A DNA stretch of 64,000 bases from Flavobacteriaceae bacterium F08102 (GTDB taxonomy: Bacteria; Bacteroidota; Bacteroidia; Flavobacteriales; Flavobacteriaceae), in contig JALKAY010000008.1 of assembly GCA_023015935.1 (NCBI GenBank), forward strand, positions 186,001 to 250,000, given 5' to 3'. The position numbers and the translations under genes were made by a program. The stretch's first letter is position 1. Every line of letters begins with the position of its first letter. Below the pieces are notes generated by a model. The model saw only the letters and a program-made list of their open reading frames with translations. It was not told where the DNA came from and did no database searches. Below, piece after piece: positions 7,708 to 16,492 of the stretch.

Positions 7708-8832
7708 TCATATTCCTTTGGCTTTTAAAAGGATGTTTTTAAAATTTTCAATTAAATACCTTGAATCAAGTGTTTGTACATGCTTAAATCCATTTTCAAT
7801 TTTTTCTAAACGCATTTTCTCATTTTCAATGCATTCTTTAATTGCCCTGGACAATTCTTGTGGATTTCCAGGCTCTATCAACCATCCGCATTTACCATAA
7901 TCTAGCACTTCTGGTATCCCACCAACATTTGTTGATATCACAGATAATCTACTTGCTAAAGCTTCCATATTTGCAACACCCAAAGCTTCCTTATATGAAG
8001 GAACAGAAAAAATATCACATTTCTTAAAATAACTAAGCACTTCGTCTGGATGCAAAGGACCATGAAGATTATAATTTAAAACATTCTTTTTCTTCAAAAA
8101 TTCTTTAATTTCATTAAGCGTATGTACTGGTGGACCAATAATATTTAGTTTAATCGAGTATTCAGGTAACAACGAAATAGCCGTAATCAAATCAAACAAC
8201 CCACCCCGTTTAAAATCTGCTTTAACAAATAAAACTTGAATCTCATTCTCAAATTTACCTTTTTTTGGGAATGAATACCGTCCGACATTAATACCTTTAA
8301 TTAAAGTCTGAACTTTATTTGAAGAAATATGATAAACCCTTTGAATAAGGGTATTCATATATTTACTATTAACAATCACAACATCAGCATTTTGAGCTGC
8401 TTTTTTCTCTAACAAATAGAGCATATTAAATTTAAAAAATGCCTTTGTGAATTTTATTTTATTTCTTTTAAAGCTTAATTTATTGTCATCATTAACCATG
8501 ACAATTACTGGCTTTTTGTCAAATATTGTGCTTAACACCCCCGTAAAAGCATTGTTGTAAACTAATAAATCATAATTAAATTCTTTATTAATTTCTTTAG
8601 CTTTTTTGTAATATTTATATATCCTAAAAAATTGATAAAAAAATTTATTAAACCTGTTTTTTTTCAAATCAATTTTATAAACTTCATCCGTTGAATTTTC
8701 AATGTCTTCAGTTACCATTTTAAGAATGTAACCATTTTCATCACTTAAGTGTTGTTTTAGTAAATTAGCAAATAATGCTGGACCGTTATCTATGGTTTCA
8801 AAGGAAGTTGTTGAAAATAAAACTTTTATCAT
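7708..8832 (-). CDS. Glycosyltransferase family 4
   Basis: 374 residues, GT-B fold. The donor domain is clear: LFVKADFKRGGLFDLITA, LNIIGPP, NYNLHGPLHPDEVLSYF and the GT4 E-x7-E region SYKEALGVANMEALA followed by VGGIPEVLDYGKCGWLI. The N-terminal domain starts KVLFSTTSFETIDNGPALFA, with the short glycine/proline loop typical of the acceptor side. Retaining glycosyltransferase of the cytoplasmic repeat-unit assembly; sugar specificity unknown. It starts 2 bases after the stop of the polymerase gene and was probably moved as a unit with it, since both are strongly AT-rich. Confidence 0.9.
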   Translation of the reverse strand: MIKVLFSTTSFETIDNGPALFANLLKQHLSDENGYILKMVTEDIENSTDEVYKIDLKKNRFNKFFYQFFRIYKYYKKAKEINKEFNYDLLVYNNAFTGVLSTIFDKKPVIVMVNDDNKLSFKRNKIKFTKAFFKFNMLYLLEKKAAQNADVVIVNSKYMNTLIQRVYHISSNKVQTLIKGINVGRYSFPKKGKFENEIQVLFVKADFKRGGLFDLITAISLLPEYSIKLNIIGPPVHTLNEIKEFLKKKNVLNYNLHGPLHPDEVLSYFKKCDIFSVPSYKEALGVANMEALASRLSVISTNVGGIPEVLDYGKCGWLIEPGNPQELSRAIKECIENEKMRLEKIENGFKHVQTLDSRYLIENFKNILLKAKGI

Positions 8833-8834
8833 AA

Positions 8835-10037
8835 TTAGGTATTTGAATTAAGTTTTTTCTGCTGACGCACAAAATCAAATTCTTTTGCATTCATCAATAT
8901 CATATAAGAAAACCAAGGAAAAAACAAGAACTGTCCAGCGGTTAAATTCCCTTCAAAAAGAGGTATAATAATTAACGGAATAATCAATAATGAATATGTT
9001 AAGGTTGTTTTCCAAAAAATTTTTAAAGGATGGAAAACCATAAATGACAAAAAAATGAAGAACACAATAATACCTGAGCCAAATAAAATTTCCCAATAGG
9101 AATTATGATAAGACCTTAATATACCTCCATTTAAATGTAATTCATCATAATTAAACATCCCTACACCTATTAACCAATATACTGGATTTCGTTCAAAACT
9201 TTTTAACATTGCTGCAGTTCCGATTAGTCGCCCTTCTGTTCCTGACTCAATTTGATTCTCATTTTTTTCCAATAAAAAGTCAATAGCCGAATCCTTTTGT
9301 AAAGCAACAAATAGAATTATTAGAACCACTGATAATATGATCAATAGTTTAGTATAATAACCAACAAATTGATCCTTTTTAATGAATAAAATAAACGCAA
9401 TAAAAACAGATAGTAATCCTGCTCTGTTTGCACTTATAATTAATAAATAAAAAACGAATGGTAAAAAGATATATATTACTAATTTGTAAAAAAATTTTAA
9501 GGGATAAAATCGAAGGACTGAAAATGCACATAAAATAAACATAGTACTCCCCCATCCATAGTGATTTGACACAAAATAATTCCCTTCTTGATATCCGTAG
9601 ATATTATAAGTTTCAATTAAACTTCCTCCTACTAGGAAAAAGGAAATAGGAACTATTGAATATACTAGTAAAATTGAACATGAAAGTGCAATCATTAAAT
9701 TAGCTGCTCCATAACGCAGTAAATAATTAATTGAATAAATTATATATAAAAGTGGATACACAAAAGTTAGCCCACGGTAAATAGACTTAAAAGGGTCTTC
9801 TGAAAGAAATGATAACACAAACACCGAAACTATAATAAAATAAATTGCCCCAATATTTTTTATAAATTGTGTTGAAATTGTGTTTTTATACAAAACATAA
9901 AGAAAAGAAAAAAACAACACTACACCTTTAAATATCGTCATTTCAGTGACTGCTTGACCTTGTGTAGTACCCATTGCATATCCAATCAACACTAACATCA
10001 TGTTGAAAGTCAAGACGCGAAATACATTATCGCGCAT
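8835..10037 (-). CDS. O-antigen polymerase/ligase-like membrane protein (Wzy type)
   Basis: About 400 residues with ten or more hydrophobic segments and a large periplasmic-type loop containing ENQIESGTEGRLIGTAAMLK and YHNSYWEILFGSG; the latter fits the YHN(x)Y/W pattern of Wzc_C/O-antigen-ligase-like polymerases. Two arginines lie in loops (SANRAGLLS and EGRLIG), as is usual for Wzy. The likely role is polymerisation of undecaprenyl-linked repeat units at the periplasmic face. The frame is open up to a TTG at 10067; the first ATG at 10037 (MRDNVFRVL) is chosen because it directly precedes the first membrane helix, and TTG starts are uncommon here. A 92-base gap before the gene holds a possible promoter. 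Confidence 0.82.
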   Translation of the reverse strand: MRDNVFRVLTFNMMLVLIGYAMGTTQGQAVTEMTIFKGVVLFFSFLYVLYKNTISTQFIKNIGAIYFIIVSVFVLSFLSEDPFKSIYRGLTFVYPLLYIIYSINYLLRYGAANLMIALSCSILLVYSIVPISFFLVGGSLIETYNIYGYQEGNYFVSNHYGWGSTMFILCAFSVLRFYPLKFFYKLVIYIFLPFVFYLLIISANRAGLLSVFIAFILFIKKDQFVGYYTKLLIILSVVLIILFVALQKDSAIDFLLEKNENQIESGTEGRLIGTAAMLKSFERNPVYWLIGVGMFNYDELHLNGGILRSYHNSYWEILFGSGIIVFFIFLSFMVFHPLKIFWKTTLTYSLLIIPLIIIPLFEGNLTAGQFLFFPWFSYMILMNAKEFDFVRQQKKLNSNT

Positions 10038-10121
10038 CAAGTATTTTATGTTAGAGTTAATTGTCAATTTACACCTTGTGAAATTATTAAATCATTATTA
10101 ACATGTATGTTTCCTACGAGC

Positions 10122-10129
10122 AAAACTAA
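10122..10129 (-). promoter_or_regulatory. Possible -7 promoter element (TAnnTTTG) for wzy-GT segment
   Basis: On the minus strand the 8-mer reads TAGTTTTG, a perfect match to the Bacteroidota -7 consensus, 55-90 bases upstream of the candidate wzy starts. No TTG was found at the matching -33 distance, so it is a weak call. It falls in the only gap above 90 bases in this part of the operon. Confidence 0.35.
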
Positions 10130-10159
10130 TGATCTATATTACTAAATATACTTTTAAAA

Positions 10160-11287
10160 CTATTTTCCGAAATTACTTAAATATTCTATAATTAGTTTAA
10201 CTGCATTGCCATCTCCATAAGGATTATTTGATTTAGTCATTTGATTGTATAGTGTAGAATTATTAATAAGTTCTTGAACGCCATTAATAATATTTTCCTT
10301 GTTGGCACCGACTAACTTAACAGTTCCAGCTATAACTGCCTCAGGTCTTTCGGTTGTATCTCGCATCACCAGTACGGGTTTACCTAAACTGGGGGCTTCT
10401 TCTTGAACGCCTCCAGAATCGGTTAAAATTAAATAACAATGTTTCATGGCAATTACAAAGTCTTGGTATTCTAGTGGATCTATTAAATGAACATTTGATA
10501 GATTTCCTAATACCTGTTGAACGGGTTCTTGTACATTGGGATTTAAATGGACCGGATATACAAAATGCATGCTAGGATTCGCTTGCGCCAAATGCTGAAT
10601 AGCCTCACAGATCTGAATAAAACCATCGCCAAAGTTTTCTCTTCGATGGCCCGTAATCAACACATATTTCTCATCATTTTTGACCAACATATCCAAGGTT
10701 GTTGTCTGTATCTTTTCACTAAATTCTGTTAAATTTTTAGAAATATACAGCAAGGAATCTATTACTGTATTCCCTGTTTTTACAATCCTATCTGGCGAAA
10801 TCCCCTCATCAATAAGGTTTTGTACATTTAAATCGGTTGGGGCAAAGTGATAATTTACCAATTTACTCACCAATACACGATTGGCTTCTTCTGGAAAAGG
10901 AGATTGTAAATTCCCTGTACGTAAACCTGCTTCTACATGTCCAATTTCAATGCCTTCATAAAACGCAGCAAGTGCTGTTACAAAACAGGTACTGGTATCT
11001 CCATGTACCAATACTAAATCTGGTCGCCATTGTTGTTTAAATAAATCACGCATCCCTGTTAGTACTTTAACAGTGACATCGGTTAGGTCTTGACCGTGTG
11101 ACATCACATTTAGGTCAAAATCTGGGGATAATTGAAATAGATCAAGGACTTGATCAAGCATTTCACGGTGTTGCGCAGTTACACAAAGGCGATGTTCTAT
11201 GGTGGGTTCTTCAGACAATCGCTTCGCAAGGACTGCCATTTTAATAGCTTCAGGACGGGTACCAAATACTGTGAGAATTTTCTTCAA
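10160..11287 (-). CDS. wecB: UDP-N-acetylglucosamine 2-epimerase (non-hydrolysing)
   Basis: 375 residues, normal family length. The full WecB signature set is present: FGTRPEAIK (8-16), TAQHREMLDQ, HGDTST (95-100), GHVEAGLRT (116-124), PFPEEANR, TGHRRENFG, DSGGVQEEAP and RDTTERPEA. It interconverts UDP-GlcNAc and UDP-ManNAc; with the TviB/WbpO-like dehydrogenase at 26529 it could feed UDP-ManNAcA. The start must be the TTG at 11287, because an in-frame TAA lies three codons upstream and the family N-terminus MKKILTVFGTRPE begins exactly there. It is 6 bases downstream of the previous glycosyltransferase stop, so it is in the same transcript. It is clearly distinct from the WbpI-like paralogue at 839. 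Confidence 0.95.
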   Translation of the reverse strand: MKKILTVFGTRPEAIKMAVLAKRLSEEPTIEHRLCVTAQHREMLDQVLDLFQLSPDFDLNVMSHGQDLTDVTVKVLTGMRDLFKQQWRPDLVLVHGDTSTCFVTALAAFYEGIEIGHVEAGLRTGNLQSPFPEEANRVLVSKLVNYHFAPTDLNVQNLIDEGISPDRIVKTGNTVIDSLLYISKNLTEFSEKIQTTTLDMLVKNDEKYVLITGHRRENFGDGFIQICEAIQHLAQANPSMHFVYPVHLNPNVQEPVQQVLGNLSNVHLIDPLEYQDFVIAMKHCYLILTDSGGVQEEAPSLGKPVLVMRDTTERPEAVIAGTVKLVGANKENIINGVQELINNSTLYNQMTKSNNPYGDGNAVKLIIEYLSNFGK

Positions 11288-11293
11288 AGCAAC

Positions 11294-12340
11294 TTATTTA
11301 AAGGCTAGGACAAAATCTTCCCAGCGGTGCTGCTGTAAGGAAGCATAGTTTTTTTGACCTATTGTTTCTAGTTCATTTTGATCTATCGCAAAAATAGTGT
11401 TTAATCCTTCTTCCAGCCTATTATACAACAAGAAATTCTGTTGGGCAAGTCGTTTTTTAAGCACCCCCATCTGGGGAGCAAGGATTGCTTTTTTAAACCC
11501 CATCGCCATAATCACACTTCCTGAATTTTCAACCTTATCAAAAGGTAAGACCACAGCATCAGCCGCATTAAAATAATATTGTAACTCTTCTGGGGGAATA
11601 AACCGTGCCATTAACCGAATGTCTACTTGGGGATATTCATTTAACAGTGCATCTAACTGCTTTTTATACCCCTCATCCAAACAATTTCCGGCAATGACTA
11701 AACTTGTGTTTACTGGATTTAGTTTTGCAAAAGTCATCATTAAATTTTCAAAACCTTTGTACGGTTTAATAAAGCCTAACGACAATAGAACTCGATTGGC
11801 ATGGGGTAGTTCCAATTTTCTTCTAGCTTCTTGTCTTGAAATTTCATTGGGATATACCTCGGTATAAGGCCCTTCTGGAATTACCAGGAACTTTTCTATG
11901 GGTTGCTTTAGAACGGCTTTTGCGCGCTCAATAGAATCTTCAGAAAACACCCGAATCCAAAGGCATTGTCGAGCAAAAAAACGCCTCACTATCCGATGTA
12001 ACCATAAATTCTGCGCGTTATGTGGATCAATATTGTGAAGAGTCCAGACTATTTTGGTGGCTGTAAAATACCGGACATACAAGACTTGCGCATAAAACAG
12101 GGGTAATAGGACCAAGGTCATCCACAAACGTCTTCGTTCATAATAACTGGTAATCCAATCAAAATGCACCACATCAGGGCGTTGTTTATAAACCGTTTTA
12201 AAGATTCCAAAAAAACGACCTTTAAAACCATTTTTTGCCTCAATAGATGCGTCCGCATTTAAACCTTGAATCATTAAAGATTGATAGGGGTTTTCTAGCC
12301 CTGCAACTGGTAAACAAGCAATCGTTATTTTCTGATTCAT
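11294..12340 (-). CDS. Glycosyltransferase, GT4-like
   Basis: 348 residues. N-terminal acceptor half with VVHFDWITSYYERRR and a hydrophobic patch followed by IVWTLHNIDPHN; C-terminal donor half with VLLSLGFIKPYKGFENLM, LVIAGNCLDEGYKKQL, FIPPEELQYYFNAADAVVLPF and VENSGSVIMAMGFKKAILAP. The WTLHN and F-x2-YKG motifs are typical of GT4-type transferases that act on undecaprenyl-linked sugars. The ATG at 12340 overlaps the acyltransferase stop by one base (TAATG), so the two are translationally coupled. Donor sugar unknown. Confidence 0.85.
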   Translation of the reverse strand: MNQKITIACLPVAGLENPYQSLMIQGLNADASIEAKNGFKGRFFGIFKTVYKQRPDVVHFDWITSYYERRRLWMTLVLLPLFYAQVLYVRYFTATKIVWTLHNIDPHNAQNLWLHRIVRRFFARQCLWIRVFSEDSIERAKAVLKQPIEKFLVIPEGPYTEVYPNEISRQEARRKLELPHANRVLLSLGFIKPYKGFENLMMTFAKLNPVNTSLVIAGNCLDEGYKKQLDALLNEYPQVDIRLMARFIPPEELQYYFNAADAVVLPFDKVENSGSVIMAMGFKKAILAPQMGVLKKRLAQQNFLLYNRLEEGLNTIFAIDQNELETIGQKNYASLQQHRWEDFVLAFK

Positions 12341-12894
12341 TATTTAAACCAAGGTTTATAGTTTAAATTATAAAGTAATTTGCTTCTTCGAATACCAATT
12401 GGTTTTGCTGGGATCCCCCCGACAATAGTCATTGGAGCCACATCTTTGGTGACCACAGCATTTGATGCGACCACGGCTCCTTTTCCGATGGTTACTCCAG
12501 GTAATATGGTTACCCGCGAAGCAATCCACACATAATCTTCAATCGTAACATCACCTCCCACTGCTTTGTGATGATCGTCATGCACATCGTGTTCCAAGGT
12601 CCAAATATTGGTCTCTTGCGCAATATCTACATTATTGCCTATGCGTAATTTTCCACCACGACCGTCTAATAACACCTTTTTATTTACTACTGAATTATTC
12701 CCAATACTTATATTTTTAGGATTTCTTAATTCTAATCCCATTAAAATATTTGTTCGATTACCAAATTTAGCGACCTGCATTCTAACAAAAAATTTCCTAA
12801 CAGCATGTGACGGGAAATACATTAAATAAGATCTCATTAGGTATTCATAAAATGCCCTAAAATAATTATATAAACTAATGGCTATTTTTTTCAT
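12340..12894 (-). CDS. Left-handed beta-helix acyltransferase (WcaF/NodL-like)
   Basis: 184 residues with hexapeptide repeats from about residue 60 (ISIGNNSVVNKKVLLDGRG, LRIGNNVDIAQET) to 165, the catalytic His region WTLEHDVHDDHH and the typical C-terminal run ITILPGVTIGKGAVVASNAVV-type turn, ending in GGIPAKPIG. A short N-terminal amphipathic or membrane-proximal stretch precedes the helix. Such enzymes O-acetylate capsule or lipopolysaccharide sugars from acetyl-CoA. It lies between the PLP enzyme (10-base gap) and a glycosyltransferase (1-base overlap). It is the only recognisable acetyltransferase in the locus, so it could also supply an N-acetyl group, although the WcaF-like pattern favours O-acetylation. 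Confidence 0.88.
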   Translation of the reverse strand: MKKIAISLYNYFRAFYEYLMRSYLMYFPSHAVRKFFVRMQVAKFGNRTNILMGLELRNPKNISIGNNSVVNKKVLLDGRGGKLRIGNNVDIAQETNIWTLEHDVHDDHHKAVGGDVTIEDYVWIASRVTILPGVTIGKGAVVASNAVVTKDVAPMTIVGGIPAKPIGIRRSKLLYNLNYKPWFK

Positions 12895-12904
12895 TATGAG
12901 TGAT

Positions 12905-14980
12905 TCAAACGAGTAAATCGTTGTGATTTAGTATCAATTCAATTTTTTTAATGATAATCGTTATTTGATTCATCTGTTCTTCAATATTTCTAAAAAACAA
13001 ACTGACATCTCTATCTTTCCAGCTTTCTGAGATCACCCGAGCGCCTAAGCTTATGCGCAGCACAGCACTGGGCTCACCGGATGGATGAATGACCGAAACG
13101 GCTTGACCAATGTGGCATTTTTGTGCCGCTAATTTTTTTACTTCAATGGGGCTTTCCTCAAAATGAGTACTTAAATTCGCGTTCAACAATTCATATATCT
13201 TTTTCACTTGGGCTTGGCTTAGCACCTTGCCATTTTTACTGATAAAGAAAGGGAATATAGTTCGCGTGGTCTTTAAGCTAGATATTTCACCTTTGGGAAC
13301 ATTATTATAATCGTCAATAAATAATTCGTCTAAAAATTCAGACTCTTTTACTGACTTTCGTACAAAATCACAAAATAACTCAATGCCTAAATTTCGGTAT
13401 AAAATAGGCGTATCAAAATACCGGTGCATTTCAGAAATTGCCGCATTCCATCGCATTAAGGCGCCAAAATTTGTTCCATCCGCTAGGGTACGAATACAAT
13501 CCCAACTCACTGGCCAATCAGATTTATTAAAATACTCTGTCAAACCGATGGGCAACTCACATTTTTTACTGCGAATAAGTTTAGCTAGTTGGGTGGGAAT
13601 TAACAAGGCTCCTGAATAAGGAGGTCCGGTAAAAAATTTACTTCCTGTAATGGTTACGATAAAATTATGTTTTAGGTAACGCCCAATATCCTCTGCATCA
13701 AAACGAAATTGTGAACCGTCAATCACAATTTGTGCAGAAATATCTTTGAGGTCTTGTACTTTTTTAATGGCCGCACTGCTCGGTGCTCTATAGCCTAGTT
13801 TTGATTGGTCAATCACGTGTAAGACGATGTGCTTTCCCGCTTGTTTACATGCATCAACAATGGCTAAGACTTCATTGTCAATACGGTCTATTTTCTTCAA
13901 GACACCTGCCTTATCCCGAAACGCTACCGTTTGCACCTCAACCGGCCTAAACCCTCGAATAGGATCTCCTTTTTTTACAGGGTAATGTAAGGCTGTATTA
14001 TTTTCAAAGTGATATCCTTTTAAAGCCGTAGGCACGCCACTTCCTGTCTCATCTGACCCAACCACGATATGTACAATAGGTTTATCCGTTGCTATTTGGG
14101 TAAGGGCTGCTATTTGCAATGAGGAATCTGTACCCGATGGTGAAAAAATCACTTCACAGGGATCTTCAATTTTTAAGGTCTCAATTAAATGTTTTTTTAG
14201 GCTTAAGATAAAATTCTTTCCCGTTTTTTCCATCCCTTGTTTCACGCCATCGCGAATTAATTTTCTTCGCACTCTATCTGTGATATCGAAGGCATAATTT
14301 GAGATACTCGTAGCGGTTGAAGAGGCAAAGGTAAACGCCTGTGGTCTCGGAAATGGGGTACAACCGTATTTATTGAGGAGGGTTTTTTCGCTGAGTTGCA
14401 ATCTAAAGTCCCCTCCAGACATCAACAAAAATTCAGTAGGTTGTGCAAAACCTTCGACCAATTGAAGCATTGCGTCATTTGCGGGTATCTGCGGAATGGT
14501 AATTTTATGAAAACTGGCTAATTCTGCCTTAATTTTATCCGCTAAGGGGTACTGTACGGTTGATTGCCCTTTTGTCTGGTTTAGGAAATCTGCCAAACGT
14601 GCATCATCCTTTTGAAGTGCCATTTTATCCTCTATGGGTAAAAGCTGGTAAAATTTCATCAATACGTTCAGGGCTGCAACATCATAAATGTGTGCATATT
14701 TTTTATTTTTATCAAAGGCTTGAAACCAAATTTGCCATTCAATACCATACCGTAAATAAATTAATGCCAGTACGGGATTGGTCATATAATATTCGCCTAT
14801 GACCAGAAGTTTACCCGGTACAATTCGAAATGAATACGGAAATGTTTTAGATGCCCGAATGTTAATATCATCAATTTTCGGGATGGTACTTATTCTACTT
14901 AAGACCCGTATAAGCGCAGAAACGCCTTGATTACCTGGGAAATTTATTTCGTTGTATTTTTTAGATAAAATATCTTCCAT
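12905..14980 (-). CDS. Large PLP-dependent fold-type-I enzyme of unknown reaction
   Basis: 691 residues. Residues 1 to ~210 match nothing I recognise. From about 215 a fold-type-I PLP domain follows: phosphate-binding loop SPSGTDSSLQ (280-289), a pyridine-contacting aspartate in QIVIDGSQFR (D421) and the probable Schiff-base lysine in TITGSKFFTGPPYSGALL (K448). The order and spacing resemble class-V aminotransferase/desulfurase-like enzymes, not the DegT/PseC family used for sugar amination. The C-terminal 200 residues include a small-domain part (QAVSVIHPSGEPSAVLRIS). It sits inside the polysaccharide locus between the flippase and an acyltransferase (10-base gap), so a role in making an amino-containing substituent is plausible but unproven. 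No membrane segment or signal peptide is seen. Confidence 0.72.
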   Translation of the reverse strand: MEDILSKKYNEINFPGNQGVSALIRVLSRISTIPKIDDINIRASKTFPYSFRIVPGKLLVIGEYYMTNPVLALIYLRYGIEWQIWFQAFDKNKKYAHIYDVAALNVLMKFYQLLPIEDKMALQKDDARLADFLNQTKGQSTVQYPLADKIKAELASFHKITIPQIPANDAMLQLVEGFAQPTEFLLMSGGDFRLQLSEKTLLNKYGCTPFPRPQAFTFASSTATSISNYAFDITDRVRRKLIRDGVKQGMEKTGKNFILSLKKHLIETLKIEDPCEVIFSPSGTDSSLQIAALTQIATDKPIVHIVVGSDETGSGVPTALKGYHFENNTALHYPVKKGDPIRGFRPVEVQTVAFRDKAGVLKKIDRIDNEVLAIVDACKQAGKHIVLHVIDQSKLGYRAPSSAAIKKVQDLKDISAQIVIDGSQFRFDAEDIGRYLKHNFIVTITGSKFFTGPPYSGALLIPTQLAKLIRSKKCELPIGLTEYFNKSDWPVSWDCIRTLADGTNFGALMRWNAAISEMHRYFDTPILYRNLGIELFCDFVRKSVKESEFLDELFIDDYNNVPKGEISSLKTTRTIFPFFISKNGKVLSQAQVKKIYELLNANLSTHFEESPIEVKKLAAQKCHIGQAVSVIHPSGEPSAVLRISLGARVISESWKDRDVSLFFRNIEEQMNQITIIIKKIELILNHNDLLV

Positions 14981-15028
14981 AATTTGTGAATAGGCACTAA
15001 GCCTTAAATATTAACCCCGAGTTAACGG

Positions 15029-16492
15029 TTATTCTTTTGCACTGTAAATTTTATAAGTTGTCATAATTGGATACAAAGATAATACGAATACGGTGCCAAT
15101 TGCCACACTAATTATATTGGGAACAAACCTTGGGAAAATCAAAAACTTTACCCCAATGGCAACCAGTATCAGAAACAACACATAAAACATGTTTTTGTTA
15201 AAAAAATTTATTTTAACAGGATAATCCATACGCAAATAAATTAAATAACTCACAGCGGCCATAAAAAAAGCATTTAACGGAATAATAAATAGCAAACCGT
15301 TTACATTAAAATATTTTATGAACACATAGGTACAAAGCGCCGTTAATAATTGACTTATTGACCAAAAATTATACAGCCGTTTGGCCTTACCTTGAGAAAC
15401 TACCATTTTTCGATACAGTCCGCCTAAACTACTAATAAGTATTCCTACACAATTAAAAAGCAAAAAGACATAAGCTAAATCGACATCTTTCGCTACGAAT
15501 TTTTTATTCTCCCAAATCAACCTTATGATCTCATCCCCCATTAAAATGCTTCCTATAATAATTACCCCATTTATATTCACCAAGCTCATAAAATTCTTGG
15601 TAAACACTTTAGAAACACTTTTTACATTTTGCACCAAGATAGAATATTTTGTAAAAAATATGGTGGTAAAGGGTTGAATAAATAAGCCTTTAATTTTACT
15701 TGCCAAGTTTTGCACGTATTTAAAAATGGCATAGACCCCTTCCGGTAAGAAAGAAATACTAGCAGTAAGCACGATGTTATAAATTTGGGTTGCTCCAACA
15801 TAGATTAACGTACTCCGCATGGTTTTAAAGAAAGATATATGGTCAAATTCAGGCAAACTCCACACCCATTTAAATCGAAAACCATTTTTATACAATTGCC
15901 AAGCATAAAACACAAATTCAATGAACCTCCCTAAAACAAACGAAAGTACCAATGCCCACAGTTGAATATAGGGATATAAGATAACCAAAACCAAAATGTT
16001 GACAAGGGTATTGGTCAAACTCAAAAATTCGGCTCTTCCAAAGCGCTCTTCGGCATTTAAAACAGTAACAAAAAAAGAATTCATCAATACTAAAAAAAGG
16101 ACTGGGATAAACATCCTAAAAATTAAGCTTGTCATTTCTTTATCGGCACTCGTAAATCCCGGTACCATTAAATCAACCAAGGAAGGGGCGAATAAAAAGA
16201 CTATTGAAAGTAAAAACATGCCAAACAAAAACATACGAGTTAGTACTACGTTGAGCCCTAAATATCCGTATCCTTTTTTGATGACATTTAACTTGTGAAA
16301 AATGGGCAAGAACACCTCTGCTAATTGACCACTTTGGGTCAATGAAGAAACCAAATACACCAAACTTTGTGCTGCAAAATAAATCTCAATGGTCCGTGAG
16401 GCCCCAAAATAATGCACCTGTAAAATGGAGTAGAGCAAACCCAATACAGCCGTGAGTAATTTCAATGAAAAAAGCCTCAATAATATTTTCAT
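15029..16492 (-). CDS. Polysaccharide flippase of the MurJ/Wzx (MVF) type
   Basis: 487 residues with 12-14 hydrophobic segments. The N-terminus LLYSILQVHYFGASRTIEIYFAA and the EVFLPIFHKL element match MurJ-like members of the MOP exporter superfamily. In a capsule locus this protein most likely moves the undecaprenyl-linked repeat unit across the inner membrane. It starts inside the end of the pyruvyltransferase-family gene (ATGA overlap, 4 bases). A classical Wzx is not otherwise present, which supports this role. Confidence 0.88.
   Translation of the reverse strand: MKILLRLFSLKLLTAVLGLLYSILQVHYFGASRTIEIYFAAQSLVYLVSSLTQSGQLAEVFLPIFHKLNVIKKGYGYLGLNVVLTRMFLFGMFLLSIVFLFAPSLVDLMVPGFTSADKEMTSLIFRMFIPVLFLVLMNSFFVTVLNAEERFGRAEFLSLTNTLVNILVLVILYPYIQLWALVLSFVLGRFIEFVFYAWQLYKNGFRFKWVWSLPEFDHISFFKTMRSTLIYVGATQIYNIVLTASISFLPEGVYAIFKYVQNLASKIKGLFIQPFTTIFFTKYSILVQNVKSVSKVFTKNFMSLVNINGVIIIGSILMGDEIIRLIWENKKFVAKDVDLAYVFLLFNCVGILISSLGGLYRKMVVSQGKAKRLYNFWSISQLLTALCTYVFIKYFNVNGLLFIIPLNAFFMAAVSYLIYLRMDYPVKINFFNKNMFYVLFLILVAIGVKFLIFPRFVPNIISVAIGTVFVLSLYPIMTTYKIYSAKE

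Noticed and set aside
12905-14980. PseC replacement by the PLP enzyme
   Set aside because: The lysine context and domain layout are not those of the DegT/PseC family, and the gene is outside the coupled PseB-NeuB block; kept only as an open question.
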